Below are positions 36,089-44,744 of a DNA stretch of 64,000 nt, piece by piece. The position numbers were made by a program, and so were the translations under genes. The stretch comes from Verrucomicrobiaceae bacterium (GTDB lineage: Bacteria > Verrucomicrobiota > Verrucomicrobiia > Verrucomicrobiales > Akkermansiaceae): positions 1-64,000 of the forward strand of contig JAIXWR010000026.1 in NCBI GenBank assembly GCA_027491155.1, read 5' to 3'. The number at the start of each line of letters is the position of its first letter. Position 1 is the stretch's first letter. A model generated the notes under the pieces. The model had not been told where the DNA came from, ran no database searches, and saw only the letters and a program-made list of their open reading frames with translations.

Positions 36089-37120
36089 TCACGCGATTTC
36101 TTCCGGATCGCCCTGAACCGCCGCCAGCGCCGCCCGGTCGGCCGGCGGCATGACCAGCGATTCCAGCGTTCCGGGGTCGATCCACGCCTCCCCCTCCGCG
36201 GCAACGGCCGCGGGGCATCGGTAGACATGCAGCCGCACCCGGTAGCGGGTGATGCCGTATTTCCGCACGTGCAGCAGCGGCAGGCCCGCCAGCTCGGCAG
36301 GGGACCGCAGCGGCAGCCGCCACATCCCTTCCCGCCGACCCTTGCCCTGCAGGGAAAGCAGGATCTTCCCGTCGCGCAGGGCATGGATCGCGTGCTCGTC
36401 GATCTCCTCGATCGCCTGCCGCTTGGCCTTCACCGGCAAGCCCGCCGGCTCCCTGGCCCGGCAGAACGCCGCCACCGGGCAGGACAGGCAATCCGGCACG
36501 CCCGGCCGGCAGTGCGTCTGGCCCAGCTCCATCAGCGCCGAATTGTAAACGCGGGGGTGATCTGGATCGAGCAGCTGTTCCGCGGTCTCCCAAAGCCACT
36601 TCAGCACCGGCCCGGAATCGACCGGATCCGCGCGGTCGAACAAGCGCGTCAGCACCCGCGCCACGTTGCCGTCGACCAGCGGCGCCGGCTTGCCGAAGGC
36701 GAAAGAAAGCAGCGCCCCCGCCGTGTAGCGGCCGATCCCCGGCAGCGCGAGCAGCGCCCCGGGCTCGTCCGGAAACGCCCCGCCGTGCCGCGCGATCACC
36801 GCCCTCGCCGACTCCCGCAACATCCGTGCCCGCCGGTAGTAGCCGAGCCCTTCCCACGCTTTCAAAAGCACGTCGTCCTCCGCCGCCGCGAGCGATCCGA
36901 TGTCGGGAAAGCGCTCGAGAAACCGCGTGTAGAAGCTCCGCCCGAGGACCGTGGCGATCTGCGTCTGCTGGAGCATCACCTCCGACACCAGCACCGCATA
37001 CGGGTCGCGGGTCCGCCGCCACGGGTAGTCCCTGCCGTTCTTGTCGAACCAGGCGCGGAGGGCGGCGCGGAACTCGGCCGGGGCTTCCAAGGCGGACTGG
37101 CGGGCGACGGGCTTCAGCAC
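36089..37120 (-). CDS. mutY: A/G-specific adenine DNA glycosylase MutY
   Basis: 343 aa. Removes adenine mispaired with 8-oxoguanine. Catalytic Glu47 lies in SEVMLQQTQIATV. The helix-hairpin-helix is LPGIGRYTAGALLSFAFG, with the essential Asp in LVDGNVARV. Four Cys in the C-x6-C-x2-C-x5-C pattern (CRPGVPDCLSCPVAAFC) bind the [4Fe-4S] cluster. The C-terminal Nudix-like domain recognises oxoG. It is first of the unit with the protease and lipoprotein. Confidence 0.95.
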   Translation of the reverse strand: MLKPVARQSALEAPAEFRAALRAWFDKNGRDYPWRRTRDPYAVLVSEVMLQQTQIATVLGRSFYTRFLERFPDIGSLAAAEDDVLLKAWEGLGYYRRARMLRESARAVIARHGGAFPDEPGALLALPGIGRYTAGALLSFAFGKPAPLVDGNVARVLTRLFDRADPVDSGPVLKWLWETAEQLLDPDHPRVYNSALMELGQTHCRPGVPDCLSCPVAAFCRAREPAGLPVKAKRQAIEEIDEHAIHALRDGKILLSLQGKGRREGMWRLPLRSPAELAGLPLLHVRKYGITRYRVRLHVYRCPAAVAAEGEAWIDPGTLESLVMPPADRAALAAVQGDPEEIA

Positions 37121-37234
37121 GCGCGCAAGATGGTGGCCCCGTGGGAAAACGCCAACCTTCGACTGCGCGAACCCGGATCCGAAATTCCTTGGCGCTCCAG
37201 GCGACTTGGCGGTTCACTTTTCCTGCTCCCCGCC

Positions 37235-38176
37235 ATGGCCCTCACCTCCCACACCGCGCCGCTCACCCCCGACCAGGCCAAACGCCTGCGCGAGGTGCTG
37301 GAAGAGCGCGGCTACGAGTTCGAGGAGAAGCCCCACACCCTCTACGCGGCCAAAAAGGGCAAACTGAACGTCGCCGTTTACGCCAAGGGCCCCAAGGTGC
37401 TGATCCAGGGCAAGGACACCGAGGATTTCATCACCTTCCTCCTCGAACCCGAGGTCCTCGGCGAGGCCCGGCTCGGCTACGAGGAAGAGCTCGATCCCGA
37501 GATGTTCGCCCCGCACTTCGGCATCGATGAAAGCGGCAAGGGCGATTACTTCGGCCCCCTCGTCATCGCCGGCACCTACACCGATGCCCCGGTCGCCCGC
37601 GCGCTCCAGGCGGCCGGCGTGATGGATTCCAAACGCATCTCCAGCGCCAGACGGATCCGCGAGCTGGCGGAGAAAATCCGCGCCGTGCCCGGCATCGCCA
37701 CCGCCGTGGTCGCCATCGGCCCGGAACGCTACAACGAGATGTTCGCCTCCTTCGGCAACCTCAACCGCCTCCTCGCCTGGGGCCACGCCAAGGTGATCGC
37801 CAACCTCGCCGCCCAGCGCCCGCAGTGCCCGCGCGCCCTCAGCGACCAGTTCGCACGGCCCGAAGTGCTCGCCCGCGCCCTGAAACAGCAGGGAATCCCC
37901 ATCCAGCTCGACCAGCGGACCAAGGGCGAGTCCGACATCGCCGTCGCCGCCGCCTCCATCCTCGCCCGCGAGCGCTTCATCGACTGGATGGACAAGACCT
38001 CCGCCGCCGGGGGCATCCCCCTGCCGCTGGGCGCCTCCGCCGCGGTCATCGATGCCGCCCGGGAAATCGTGTCGCGCCATGGCGCCGAGGCGCTTGCCAA
38101 GGTTGCCAAGCTCCATTTCAAGACCACCGCGGCCGTCACCGGGAATTCAAACACCCCTGGCATGGATTCAGCATGA
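37235..38176 (+). CDS. rnhC: Ribonuclease HIII
   Basis: 313 aa. Degrades RNA in RNA-DNA hybrids. The N-terminal TBP-like substrate-binding domain (1-90) is the mark of type HIII. The catalytic core starts GIDESGKGDYFGPLVIA with Asp98 and Glu99, then MDSKR. A later acidic residue lies in KGESDIAVAAASILARERF. The chosen ATG is the first that keeps the N-terminal domain. It is divergent from mutY. Confidence 0.93.
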   Translation: MALTSHTAPLTPDQAKRLREVLEERGYEFEEKPHTLYAAKKGKLNVAVYAKGPKVLIQGKDTEDFITFLLEPEVLGEARLGYEEELDPEMFAPHFGIDESGKGDYFGPLVIAGTYTDAPVARALQAAGVMDSKRISSARRIRELAEKIRAVPGIATAVVAIGPERYNEMFASFGNLNRLLAWGHAKVIANLAAQRPQCPRALSDQFARPEVLARALKQQGIPIQLDQRTKGESDIAVAAASILARERFIDWMDKTSAAGGIPLPLGASAAVIDAAREIVSRHGAEALAKVAKLHFKTTAAVTGNSNTPGMDSA

Positions 38177-38261
38177 TTTTCGATTTTTCGCGGGACAAAG
38201 TCCGCCCGCTGTGGTGTCCAATCCCCGCGTTCACCACACCTTTCACCTTATCCTCAACGCC

Positions 38262-38579
38262 ATGGCCACCATCACGAAACGCGAACTCGTCATCAAAATC
38301 TCCAACGAGACCGGCCTCACCCAGCAACAGGTCTTCGACGTCATCCAACGCACCCTCGACTCGATCACCGATTCCCTTTCCAACGGCGACACCGTCGTGA
38401 TGCGCAATTTCGGCGCCTTCCAGGTCAAGGAAACCAAGGCTAAGATCGGCCGCAACCCCAAGGATCCGGACAAGGACGTGCCGATCCCCGCCCGCGCCGT
38501 GGTGAAGTTCAAGCCCGGCAAGGAAATGAAGGAGCAGGTGGCCCGCACCCTGCCCCTGATCCGCGAGCGCGACAAGTGA
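38262..38579 (+). CDS. HU/IHF-family DNA-binding protein
   Basis: 105 aa. Dimeric DNA-bending nucleoid protein: TKRELVIKISNETGL opens the helical body, RNFGAFQVKETKAKIGRNP forms the strands leading into the beta arm, and VKFKPGKEM closes. The length and IGRNP motif fit the IHF-like branch, but alpha and beta subunits cannot be told apart here. A perfect CCGCGGCG/CGCCGCGG hairpin (38581-38598) follows the stop codon. Confidence 0.92.
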   Translation: MATITKRELVIKISNETGLTQQQVFDVIQRTLDSITDSLSNGDTVVMRNFGAFQVKETKAKIGRNPKDPDKDVPIPARAVVKFKPGKEMKEQVARTLPLIRERDK

Positions 38580-38610
38580 GCCGCGGCGTCCGCCGCGGAT
38601 CGCTCCCGCC

Positions 38611-39111
38611 ATGAAAGCCCTCGCCGTCGTCCCCTTCGCGCTTGTCGCCTCCTGCGCTTACCCGGGCGGCGACCACGAGGGCTACATGGACAGCCCCTAC
38701 ACCGTCCGCGGCAGCCGCTATCACCCGATGGACGTCGATCAGGCGATCCACCACGTCGAAAGCGGCACCGCGTCCTGGTACGACGAATCCAGTTTTTTCG
38801 GCCTCAAGCGCGGCCAGACCTCGCTGGGCGAAAAGGTGATGCCCTGGCATCTCATCGCCGCCCACAAGACCCTGCCGCTGCCCTGCATGGTCAAGATCAC
38901 CAACCTCGAGAACGGCAAGTCGGTGAAGTGCCGCGTCAACGACCGCGGCCCCTTCATCGGCGACCGCATCATCGACCTCTCGCCCCGCGCGGCCGGCAAG
39001 ATCGGCATGAAGGACCAGGGACTGGCGCAGGTGGAGGTGAAGGTCCTTTCCGTCGGCGACGGCGACTACAAGCGCAGCGCGCGGCGGAAGTGGTTCTTCG
39101 GGCTGTTCTGA
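38611..39111 (+). CDS. rlpA: RlpA-like septal lipoprotein
   Basis: 166 aa. Lipobox VASC gives a lipid-anchored protein. The double-psi beta-barrel domain has GTASWYDE, TSLGEKVMPWHLIAAHKTLPLP, VKITNLENGKSVKCRVNDRGPF and RIIDLSPRAAGKIGM. RlpA proteins bind or cleave denuded septal glycan. There is no SPOR domain, so this is the short form. It follows the HU gene by 31 nt. Confidence 0.88.
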   Translation: MKALAVVPFALVASCAYPGGDHEGYMDSPYTVRGSRYHPMDVDQAIHHVESGTASWYDESSFFGLKRGQTSLGEKVMPWHLIAAHKTLPLPCMVKITNLENGKSVKCRVNDRGPFIGDRIIDLSPRAAGKIGMKDQGLAQVEVKVLSVGDGDYKRSARRKWFFGLF

Positions 39112-39115
39112 GACT

Positions 39116-39589
39116 TCAGTAAGCCACCCGTCCCGGCAGCGCGCGGTATTCCTCTAACAGGGACTTCGCTCCCGCCGGATCGAGCTGGAAACTCGGCACC
39201 CGCCGCTCCGCCGCCGGCAGCGAAAACTGCCGGTGGAACTCCCGGTCGTCGAAGCCGATCGCCGCGGCGTCCTCAATACTAAATCCGTAGTAGATCCGCG
39301 AAATCCGCGACCACAGGATCGCCCCCAGGCACATCGGGCAAGGCTCGCCGCTGGTATGGATCTCGCAGCCCTCCAGGCTGAAGCTCCCGAGCCGCGCGCA
39401 GGCGTCTCGGATCGCCACCACCTCGCCGTGGGCGGTCGGGTCGTTCGTGGCGAGCACCCGGTTGTAGCCTTCGCCGACGATCTCGCCGTCCTTCACCACC
39501 ACCGCGCCGAAAGGGCCGCCCGCCCCCGAGTTCATCCCGGTCCGGGCGAGCTCGATGGCACGGCGCATGAAGCGGGGATCGGCGGTCAT
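39116..39589 (-). CDS. Nucleobase deaminase, probably guanine deaminase
   Basis: 157 aa, cytidine-deaminase superfamily. Zinc site HGEVVAIRDAC with the catalytic Glu, and GEPCPMCLGAILWSRI with the two Cys ligands. The segment YYGFSIEDAAAIGFDDREF resembles the C-terminal part of bacterial guanine deaminases more than TadA. Cytosolic purine salvage is the likely role. Its stop lies 4 nt from the rlpA stop on the other strand. Confidence 0.82.
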   Translation of the reverse strand: MTADPRFMRRAIELARTGMNSGAGGPFGAVVVKDGEIVGEGYNRVLATNDPTAHGEVVAIRDACARLGSFSLEGCEIHTSGEPCPMCLGAILWSRISRIYYGFSIEDAAAIGFDDREFHRQFSLPAAERRVPSFQLDPAGAKSLLEEYRALPGRVAY

Positions 39590-39719
39590 GCGGGGTTTCT
39601 AGCAGCCCGCGCGCCGGGAGTCGATGGCGGGCTTATGGCGGACATCGAACCTTCCCCCGTGGGATGCCCTCTCAAATCCCGGGATTGCACCGGCTCCCGA
39701 TACGCCCTAGCTTGGGAGC

Positions 39720-39932
39720 ATGGTCCGTTACGAAACCATCGAGGCGCAGGCGATGCTATTGCCGCAGGATCAACGTGCGGCCCTTGCGGCTCATTTGCTG
39801 GGTTCGCTGCCCGGTATTCTCCATGACGACGACAACGGCATCGCTGAAGCCATGCGACGCGACGAGGAGCTTGACCGGAATCCTGCCGCGGGAATGACAC
39901 TGGATCAGTTCCGAAGCGCTCTCGGACGGTGA
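39720..39932 (+). CDS. Addiction-module antitoxin (unstable-antitoxin family)
   Basis: 70 aa. It has the pattern of the putative addiction-module component family (PF09720): an N-terminal IEAQAMLLPQDQRAALAAHLLGSL helix and a second segment EAMRRDEELDRNPAAGMTLDQFRSAL. It should bind and silence the toxin encoded next. The stop codon and the toxin ATG share one base (TGATG), so expression is coupled. Confidence 0.85.
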   Translation: MVRYETIEAQAMLLPQDQRAALAAHLLGSLPGILHDDDNGIAEAMRRDEELDRNPAAGMTLDQFRSALGR

Positions 39933-40231
39933 TGGAACCGACCCTGGTTTTCCAACATCTGGTCCAACGCGACATGGACGAAGTGCTGCGCTACTACCAG
40001 AGCGAGGCGGGGGATCTGGTGGCCGACCGCTTCTTTGAATCGTTTCTCGAAATCGTGGACCGCGCGCGACGCAGTCCGGAACATTTTCATCCTGTCTCCG
40101 GCCGATTGAGGCGCGCTGACATCCCCGGATTTCCCTACCACTTCCTTTATCGGCAAACCGAACACGGGATCCGGGTGTTGGTTTTGCGCCACGACCGGAG
40201 ACATCCTTCGTTCGGGCTCAAGCGGAGGTGA
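39932..40231 (+). CDS. RelE/ParE-family toxin
   Basis: 99 aa from the ATG overlapping the antitoxin stop; an in-frame GTG lies one codon earlier. ParE/RelE fold pattern: RDMDEVLRYYQSEAGDLVADRFF, HPVSGRLRRADIPGFPYHFLYRQ and the C-terminal VLVLRHDRRHPSFGL. ParE members poison gyrase and RelE members cut mRNA. The sequence alone does not say which applies. Confidence 0.88.
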   Translation: MEPTLVFQHLVQRDMDEVLRYYQSEAGDLVADRFFESFLEIVDRARRSPEHFHPVSGRLRRADIPGFPYHFLYRQTEHGIRVLVLRHDRRHPSFGLKRR

Positions 40232-40246
40232 AAAGCAAAGCCAAGC

Positions 40247-41014
40247 TCACTTCCCCGCCGCCATCGCCTTGTCGATCCACGCATCGACGTCCTCGGCCGG
40301 GATCTGAACGATCTCGCTGCCCACGGTCAGCACCTGTCGCACCCGCTTTCCGCCTTCCCGGTGGGCCGGCGAGATCAGCAGCGGCAGATCGGCATCGGAT
40401 TTCCAAGTCACCCAGCGGCCGAGGTAAATCGGGGTTTCCAGCGGGTTGCCATTCTCGCGAGCGGCGAGGACCAGGGCATCCCAATGCTCCCGCTCCTCCG
40501 GCTTGAAATCCGCCGGCCAGTCGGGGAACGGGTCTTCGGAATCGTCCGCAGCGCCTGGTATGATCGCCATCTGCAGCTGTCTCATGTGATGGACGACCAG
40601 CGTCTTCCCGCGCTCCCGGTCGAACCAGCGCATGTCTCCCAGCAACTCGACCTGCAGCAGCACCCCGGGCACCAGGAACGAGATCGCGAACAGCAGCGGC
40701 AGCACCAGCCCGGCACACAGAGTGGAGCCAGCCGTCCAGGGCCTGTTCCGCTTTTCCGCCCAGCCGCGGAGGAAGAAATGCCCCACCACCAGCGCCAGCC
40801 CGAAGGCCGCAAGCCCGGGCCCCCAGGTGCCGGCATCGGAGGAAATCCGCGGCAGGTTCACCCCGAGGAAAGAGGTGAAGCCGGTCAAAAGCCGCCAGAT
40901 GACTTCGAGGTAGCCGAATCCACCGGCCATCGCGATCATGAAGGACAGCACCAGCAACACCCCCGCCACGGCGATGAAGCCGAGGAACCAGATCCCGATG
41001 CGGCGATCAGTCAT
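40247..41014 (-). CDS. Membrane protein of unknown function (third gene of operon)
   Basis: 255 aa with four or so hydrophobic segments in the first 125 residues, then a soluble C-terminal half containing VVHHMRQLQMAIIPGAADDSEDPFPDWPADF and an acidic end. No family recognised. The soluble part resembles its operon neighbours in having a helix then a FPDWP/RYPES-like patch, as in pseudopilin-like proteins, so the three may be distant paralogues. Overlaps the upstream gene by 8 nt. Confidence 0.7.
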   Translation of the reverse strand: MTDRRIGIWFLGFIAVAGVLLVLSFMIAMAGGFGYLEVIWRLLTGFTSFLGVNLPRISSDAGTWGPGLAAFGLALVVGHFFLRGWAEKRNRPWTAGSTLCAGLVLPLLFAISFLVPGVLLQVELLGDMRWFDRERGKTLVVHHMRQLQMAIIPGAADDSEDPFPDWPADFKPEEREHWDALVLAARENGNPLETPIYLGRWVTWKSDADLPLLISPAHREGGKRVRQVLTVGSEIVQIPAEDVDAWIDKAMAAGK

Positions 41015-41777
41015 GGTCCGTGGAACGAGGTTGAGTCAGGAGGGCGGGAAGTTGTTCGGGTTGGATCGCGGTGGTGGTGCCCGACAGATAACCGACGACC
41101 ACCCGATCACTATCGGGCAGCAAAGGTGAAACAAGCACCGGCAACTCTTCGCCTGCCGAGGGCGACTCCGTCGGCTTCAGATAGACGAAGGGCTCCTGCA
41201 GGCCCTGCTCGCGGGATGGAACGGCTCGCAGTCCAGCAGGAAGATCCAGATCCGCCAGCGATTCCGGATAGCGGCCGTTCTGTTCTTCGAAATCATGAAT
41301 CCACATGATGATCTGCCGGGTATGGCTCATTGTGACGGTGACTTGGCTCCGGCCGTTTCCCCACCACGGCTCCGCGCCCAGCCACACCGCTTGATGCACG
41401 ATCCCGCTCATCGCGATCGCCGCCGCCGCGCCTAGCAGCACGAGAAAAGTCGCCGACACGGTGTGCCAGCCTTGCCATGAAGGAGGCGCTCCTTTCGCCG
41501 CGAGCGCCCAGCGGATGAAGCGGTCGGTCAGCCACAGCGCGAGCCCCAGCGCGGCCAGCGGGAACAGCAGTTCCTTCCAGCGTGGCAACAGCGGCGGAAG
41601 GGTGACCCAGGCATGCAGGACCCAGCCGAAAACCAGCCGGAACGGGGCTTCGAGCACCGTGATGAGCCCGGTGATCGCGCCGAAGAAGGTCAGCACGAAG
41701 CTCCACAGCGCCAGCCGGATGATCCAGCTCGTGCGCCGAGGCATCTTCACCGGCTCGTCCTGACTCACTTCTTCCAT
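41007..41777 (-). CDS. Membrane protein of unknown function (second gene of operon)
   Basis: 256 aa from the ATG at 41777. Three or four hydrophobic segments are followed by a soluble region with SHTRQIIMWIHDFEEQNGRYPESLADLDLP. That run has the helix-then-RYPxSLADL pattern often found in type II secretion pseudopilins and related exported proteins, but here it follows several membrane spans. Overlaps the upstream gene by 13 nt and the downstream one by 8. Confidence 0.7.
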   Translation of the reverse strand: MEEVSQDEPVKMPRRTSWIIRLALWSFVLTFFGAITGLITVLEAPFRLVFGWVLHAWVTLPPLLPRWKELLFPLAALGLALWLTDRFIRWALAAKGAPPSWQGWHTVSATFLVLLGAAAAIAMSGIVHQAVWLGAEPWWGNGRSQVTVTMSHTRQIIMWIHDFEEQNGRYPESLADLDLPAGLRAVPSREQGLQEPFVYLKPTESPSAGEELPVLVSPLLPDSDRVVVGYLSGTTTAIQPEQLPALLTQPRSTDHD

Positions 41778-42442
41778 TGCTCGTCGAGCTGCCGTTTCAG
41801 CGTTCCTTCCGCGCGGTCCTCGATGGTCCCGTCGGCCAGCAGCACGAAGCGCCGGCCACCCGCCGCGCTCGGCTCGTAAACCAGCACCTCGCGCCCGCCG
41901 CCGGGCCGCACGCCGGGCATCAGGCAGTAGAGGCCGCCGCCGGGGAAGCGCCAGAGCTCTGGTTCGATGCCCTCGGCCAAAGCGCCGGGCGGTGCTTTGC
42001 CATCGTGGGCTTTCGCATAAGCCCACAGCGCGTCCTGAAGCTCGCGCAATGAGGACCGCCGCTCTTCTTTCGTCAGCACCGCCATCCCGCCCTCGCGGGT
42101 CCGGTAGCCGATCCCTTGCTTCTCCCAGGCCCCCGGCGTGAGCAATTCGCGCGCTCCGGAAATCATCGTCAGCACCACGTAGAACAGCAGCCCGGTCAGG
42201 AAGACCAGCCCGAGCGCGCGGCGGTAATCGAGCCGCGGCAGCGAGGGGAAGGACTTGCCGAGGTGGTTCCAGAGCCCCTTCACCGCCCAGGCGATGACGA
42301 GGTAGGCGACGAGGAAAAACGACAGCGCGTCCAAGCGCGCCCGAGCCATGTCGGTCAGCGTGATCACCGTCATCCCGGCCTGCGCGGAGCCGAGGGCTGC
42401 AAGCCAGAGGCAAAGGACGAGTCCGGCGGGAAAGCGCTTCAT
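41765..42442 (-). CDS. Membrane protein of unknown function (first gene of operon)
   Basis: 225 aa from the ATG at 42442, which begins a signal-like segment (MKRFPAGLVLCLWLAALGSAQAG). Two more hydrophobic spans follow, then a soluble C-terminal domain (SLRELQDALWAYAKAHDGKAPP, GLYCLMPGVRPGGG, RRFVLLADGTIED). The last part resembles pseudopilin-type C-terminal folds. First gene of a three-gene overlapping unit. Confidence 0.7.
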   Translation of the reverse strand: MKRFPAGLVLCLWLAALGSAQAGMTVITLTDMARARLDALSFFLVAYLVIAWAVKGLWNHLGKSFPSLPRLDYRRALGLVFLTGLLFYVVLTMISGARELLTPGAWEKQGIGYRTREGGMAVLTKEERRSSLRELQDALWAYAKAHDGKAPPGALAEGIEPELWRFPGGGLYCLMPGVRPGGGREVLVYEPSAAGGRRFVLLADGTIEDRAEGTLKRQLDEQWKK

Positions 42443-42535
42443 GGGGTGCTGCGATATTGAGAAGACCACGGGGCCGATGCGTCCGGCAACCATGGAAAAG
42501 CCGGAGCTAACCGATTTGGTCGGAAGAACGGGCGA

Positions 42536-42611
42536 TGTACTGGACCGCGGACTTCAGTCCGCTTGGACGGTTGGGGATTTCGAGCGGACTAAAGATCCGC
42601 GGTCCAGTACA
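42536..42611. repeat. Palindromic repeat, family B, copy 2
   Basis: Inverted repeat with ends TGTACTGGACCGCGGA and TCCGCGGTCCAGTACA. Each arm holds a smaller palindrome such as GCGGACTTCAGTCCGC. It lies between the Nudix stop codon and the membrane operon. The other copy is in the pbpC leader. Confidence 0.85.
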
Positions 42612-42614
42612 CGC

Positions 42615-43001
42615 TTAGGCTTGTTCCAGCCACTCCGCGAGGATCGGCACGTCGGCAGCGGCCCAATCGAGTTGGCCGAGTTCGTCTTTCAGGCACCAGC
42701 GGATCTCCTCGTGCTCGTGCGGATGAAGCTCCCCATCGACGATCCGGCAGACGAAGGGATGCAGCCGGATCGGCCCGCGGCCGTAGTCCCAGACGACCGG
42801 CGTCAGCGCCCGGCCGGTTTCCACGGTGACGCCCAGCTCTTCCTCCAGCTCGCGGACCAACGCCGCGGCCGGGCTTTCCCTGTGCTCGACCTTGCCGCCG
42901 GGAAACTCCCACTTCCCGCCGAGGTGCTTGCCCTGTGGACGACGGCAGGCGAGCAGGCGGCCCGCTTCGTCCAGGATCAGTCCGGCGGCGACCTCGATCA
43001 T
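42615..43001 (-). CDS. Nudix hydrolase, MutT-like
   Basis: 128 aa. Complete Nudix box GGKVEHRESPAAALVRELEEELG, preceded by ACRRPQGKHLGGKWEFPGG as in MutT. It is likely to clear oxidised or other nucleoside triphosphates. The ATG overlaps the phosphoesterase stop by 4 nt, so the two genes are translationally coupled. Confidence 0.9.
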   Translation of the reverse strand: MIEVAAGLILDEAGRLLACRRPQGKHLGGKWEFPGGKVEHRESPAAALVRELEEELGVTVETGRALTPVVWDYGRGPIRLHPFVCRIVDGELHPHEHEEIRWCLKDELGQLDWAAADVPILAEWLEQA

Positions 43002-43720
43002 CGGCCGTCGGCGAGGCGGGCGGCCAGCATCGACGGCAGCTTCGCTTCCTCGATCTTCCGCTGGGTCGTCTCGATGTCGTATTCCACCCGCCGGAAGACG
43101 ATCAGGCGGTGGTCGAGATCGTAGATCGCATAGCAGGCGCGCCAGTCGCCGTCGCGCGGCTGGCCGACGGAGCCGACGTTGATGAAATACTTCGACCCGT
43201 CCTCGACCACCACCGACTCGGCCGGGACTTCCTGGACCTTGTCGGTCTTGACGTAAACCCGGGGCACGTGGGTGTGGCCGTGGAAGCAGACCTGGGTGAA
43301 CTGGTACGAGAAGTTCGACATCGCGTCGAAGCGGTTCGTCACGTAGTTCCAATGCGCCGGCTGGTCCAGGGTGCTGTGGACCACGGTGAAATCCTCGACC
43401 TGCCGGACCATCCGCAGCCGGCGCAGCCAGGTCCGCTGCTCGTCGCTGAGCTGCTCGCGGGTCCACTCCAGGGCGGCGGCGGCCACCGGGTTCATCGACT
43501 CCAGCGAATGGCTGCCGGACGCGTCCTCGTCGTGATTGCCTTTCACCACCGGGCAATCCATCGCGCGGACCCGTTCCAGGCAGGCCACGGGATCGGCATT
43601 GTAGCCGACCACATCGCCCATGCAGACGTAATCGGTGCAGCCTTGCTCGGCGGCATCGGCCAACACGGCCTCGAGGGCTTCGAGGTTGGCGTGGATGTCA
43701 CCAAAGAGAGCGATTCGCAT
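42998..43720 (-). CDS. Calcineurin-like metallophosphoesterase
   Basis: 240 aa. All five metal-site motifs are present: GDIHAN, GDVVGY, GNHDE, FHGHTHVP and the closing GSVGQPRDGD. It resembles bacterial YfcE/Ap4A-type phosphoesterases acting on phosphodiesters or dinucleotides in the cytoplasm. Coupled to the Nudix gene, which fits a shared nucleotide-cleansing role (inference). Confidence 0.9.
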   Translation of the reverse strand: MRIALFGDIHANLEALEAVLADAAEQGCTDYVCMGDVVGYNADPVACLERVRAMDCPVVKGNHDEDASGSHSLESMNPVAAAALEWTREQLSDEQRTWLRRLRMVRQVEDFTVVHSTLDQPAHWNYVTNRFDAMSNFSYQFTQVCFHGHTHVPRVYVKTDKVQEVPAESVVVEDGSKYFINVGSVGQPRDGDWRACYAIYDLDHRLIVFRRVEYDIETTQRKIEEAKLPSMLAARLADGR

Positions 43721-43783
43721 GGGAAAGGAGCGGCGGGAGAGGCTTAGGGGAGGGCCCGGGCGGCTGTCGAGTCAAACCCTGAG

Positions 43784-44743
43784 CTAGCGGTAGAGGTCGG
43801 AGCGGTCCGGGAGTTCCTCCAGTTTGCGGATGAAGCTGTCCGGGTCGCCGGGGCGGATGCCGCGGCGGTATTCGAGCAGCCGCACCGCGAGTTCAACCCC
43901 GTCCATGGGCAAGCGGTCGTGGATGTTGAGGAAGTAACTGCCGAGATTCCGCAGGGCTTTCTCTTCGCTGCCGAAAATTTCCACCGCCCGGGCCACCGGG
44001 TCCTCCGGCGGGTCCGCCCGGGCCTCCAGGACGTAGGCGATGCAAAGCAGGGTCGGCACCCGGTTGCGGGGGTTCTCCAAGAGCTCCCGGACCTTTTCCC
44101 GGGACCCGGCGAGGTCGATGCCGGCCCGGACCCGGGCGAAAAGCAGCGCCCGCTGGACGGAGGGCGGCGCCTGACCGGTGGCCACGGCTGCGGCGTAGGC
44201 TTCCGCCGCGAGGGCGTCGTCGGGATAGCGGAACGGGTCCGAGCAGAGGTTCCCGAGCGCGACCTGCAGCCGCCAGTCGTCCGGGTTGTTGCGGATACCC
44301 CGCTGGAAAAACTCGCGGCCCTTGGCCACCCAGCGCTTCGCCTCCGCCCGGGCCCGCAGCTCGGGCAGGCCGGCTTCCGACCGGTAATAGGTCGAGGCAT
44401 TCGTCCCGAGGTGCCAGCCGCCGATGTCCCAGTAGTAGGTCCCGCGCGGCGCCAGCTGGACCGTGGTGTTCATCGCCTTCTCGAGGTCGAACCACTTCTG
44501 GCGGGAGAAGCAGTCGGTGACTTTCAGGTGGGTGAAGGTCGCCACCAGCGTCCGCAGGCCGGCGAGGGCGACGGCCGAGCTGTTCTGGCCGAGCTTTTCG
44601 CGGACTCCGATCTCCAGCGGCGGCGACAACAGGCCCTGCTCCCGGAAATCCGCGGTCATCGCCTGCTCGACATGCATCCGCACGAACCCGGCCGTCATCA
44701 GGACGGCGGCGGCGATCAGCAGCGGGCGGCGGCGGGATTTCAT
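43784..44743 (-). CDS. Membrane-anchored TPR-like protein of the ABC operon
   Basis: 319 aa. One N-terminal membrane anchor (LLIAAAVLMTAGFVRM), then a helical repeat region: KGREFFQRGIRNNPDDWRLQVALGNL is TPR-like, and VPTLLCIAYVLEARA continues the pattern. It is last in a three-gene unit, starting 1 nt after the permease stop, so it probably assists or docks the transporter's cargo on the outer face. No named family. Confidence 0.7.
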   Translation of the reverse strand: MKSRRRPLLIAAAVLMTAGFVRMHVEQAMTADFREQGLLSPPLEIGVREKLGQNSSAVALAGLRTLVATFTHLKVTDCFSRQKWFDLEKAMNTTVQLAPRGTYYWDIGGWHLGTNASTYYRSEAGLPELRARAEAKRWVAKGREFFQRGIRNNPDDWRLQVALGNLCSDPFRYPDDALAAEAYAAAVATGQAPPSVQRALLFARVRAGIDLAGSREKVRELLENPRNRVPTLLCIAYVLEARADPPEDPVARAVEIFGSEEKALRNLGSYFLNIHDRLPMDGVELAVRLLEYRRGIRPGDPDSFIRKLEELPDRSDLYR

Positions 44744-44744
44744 C

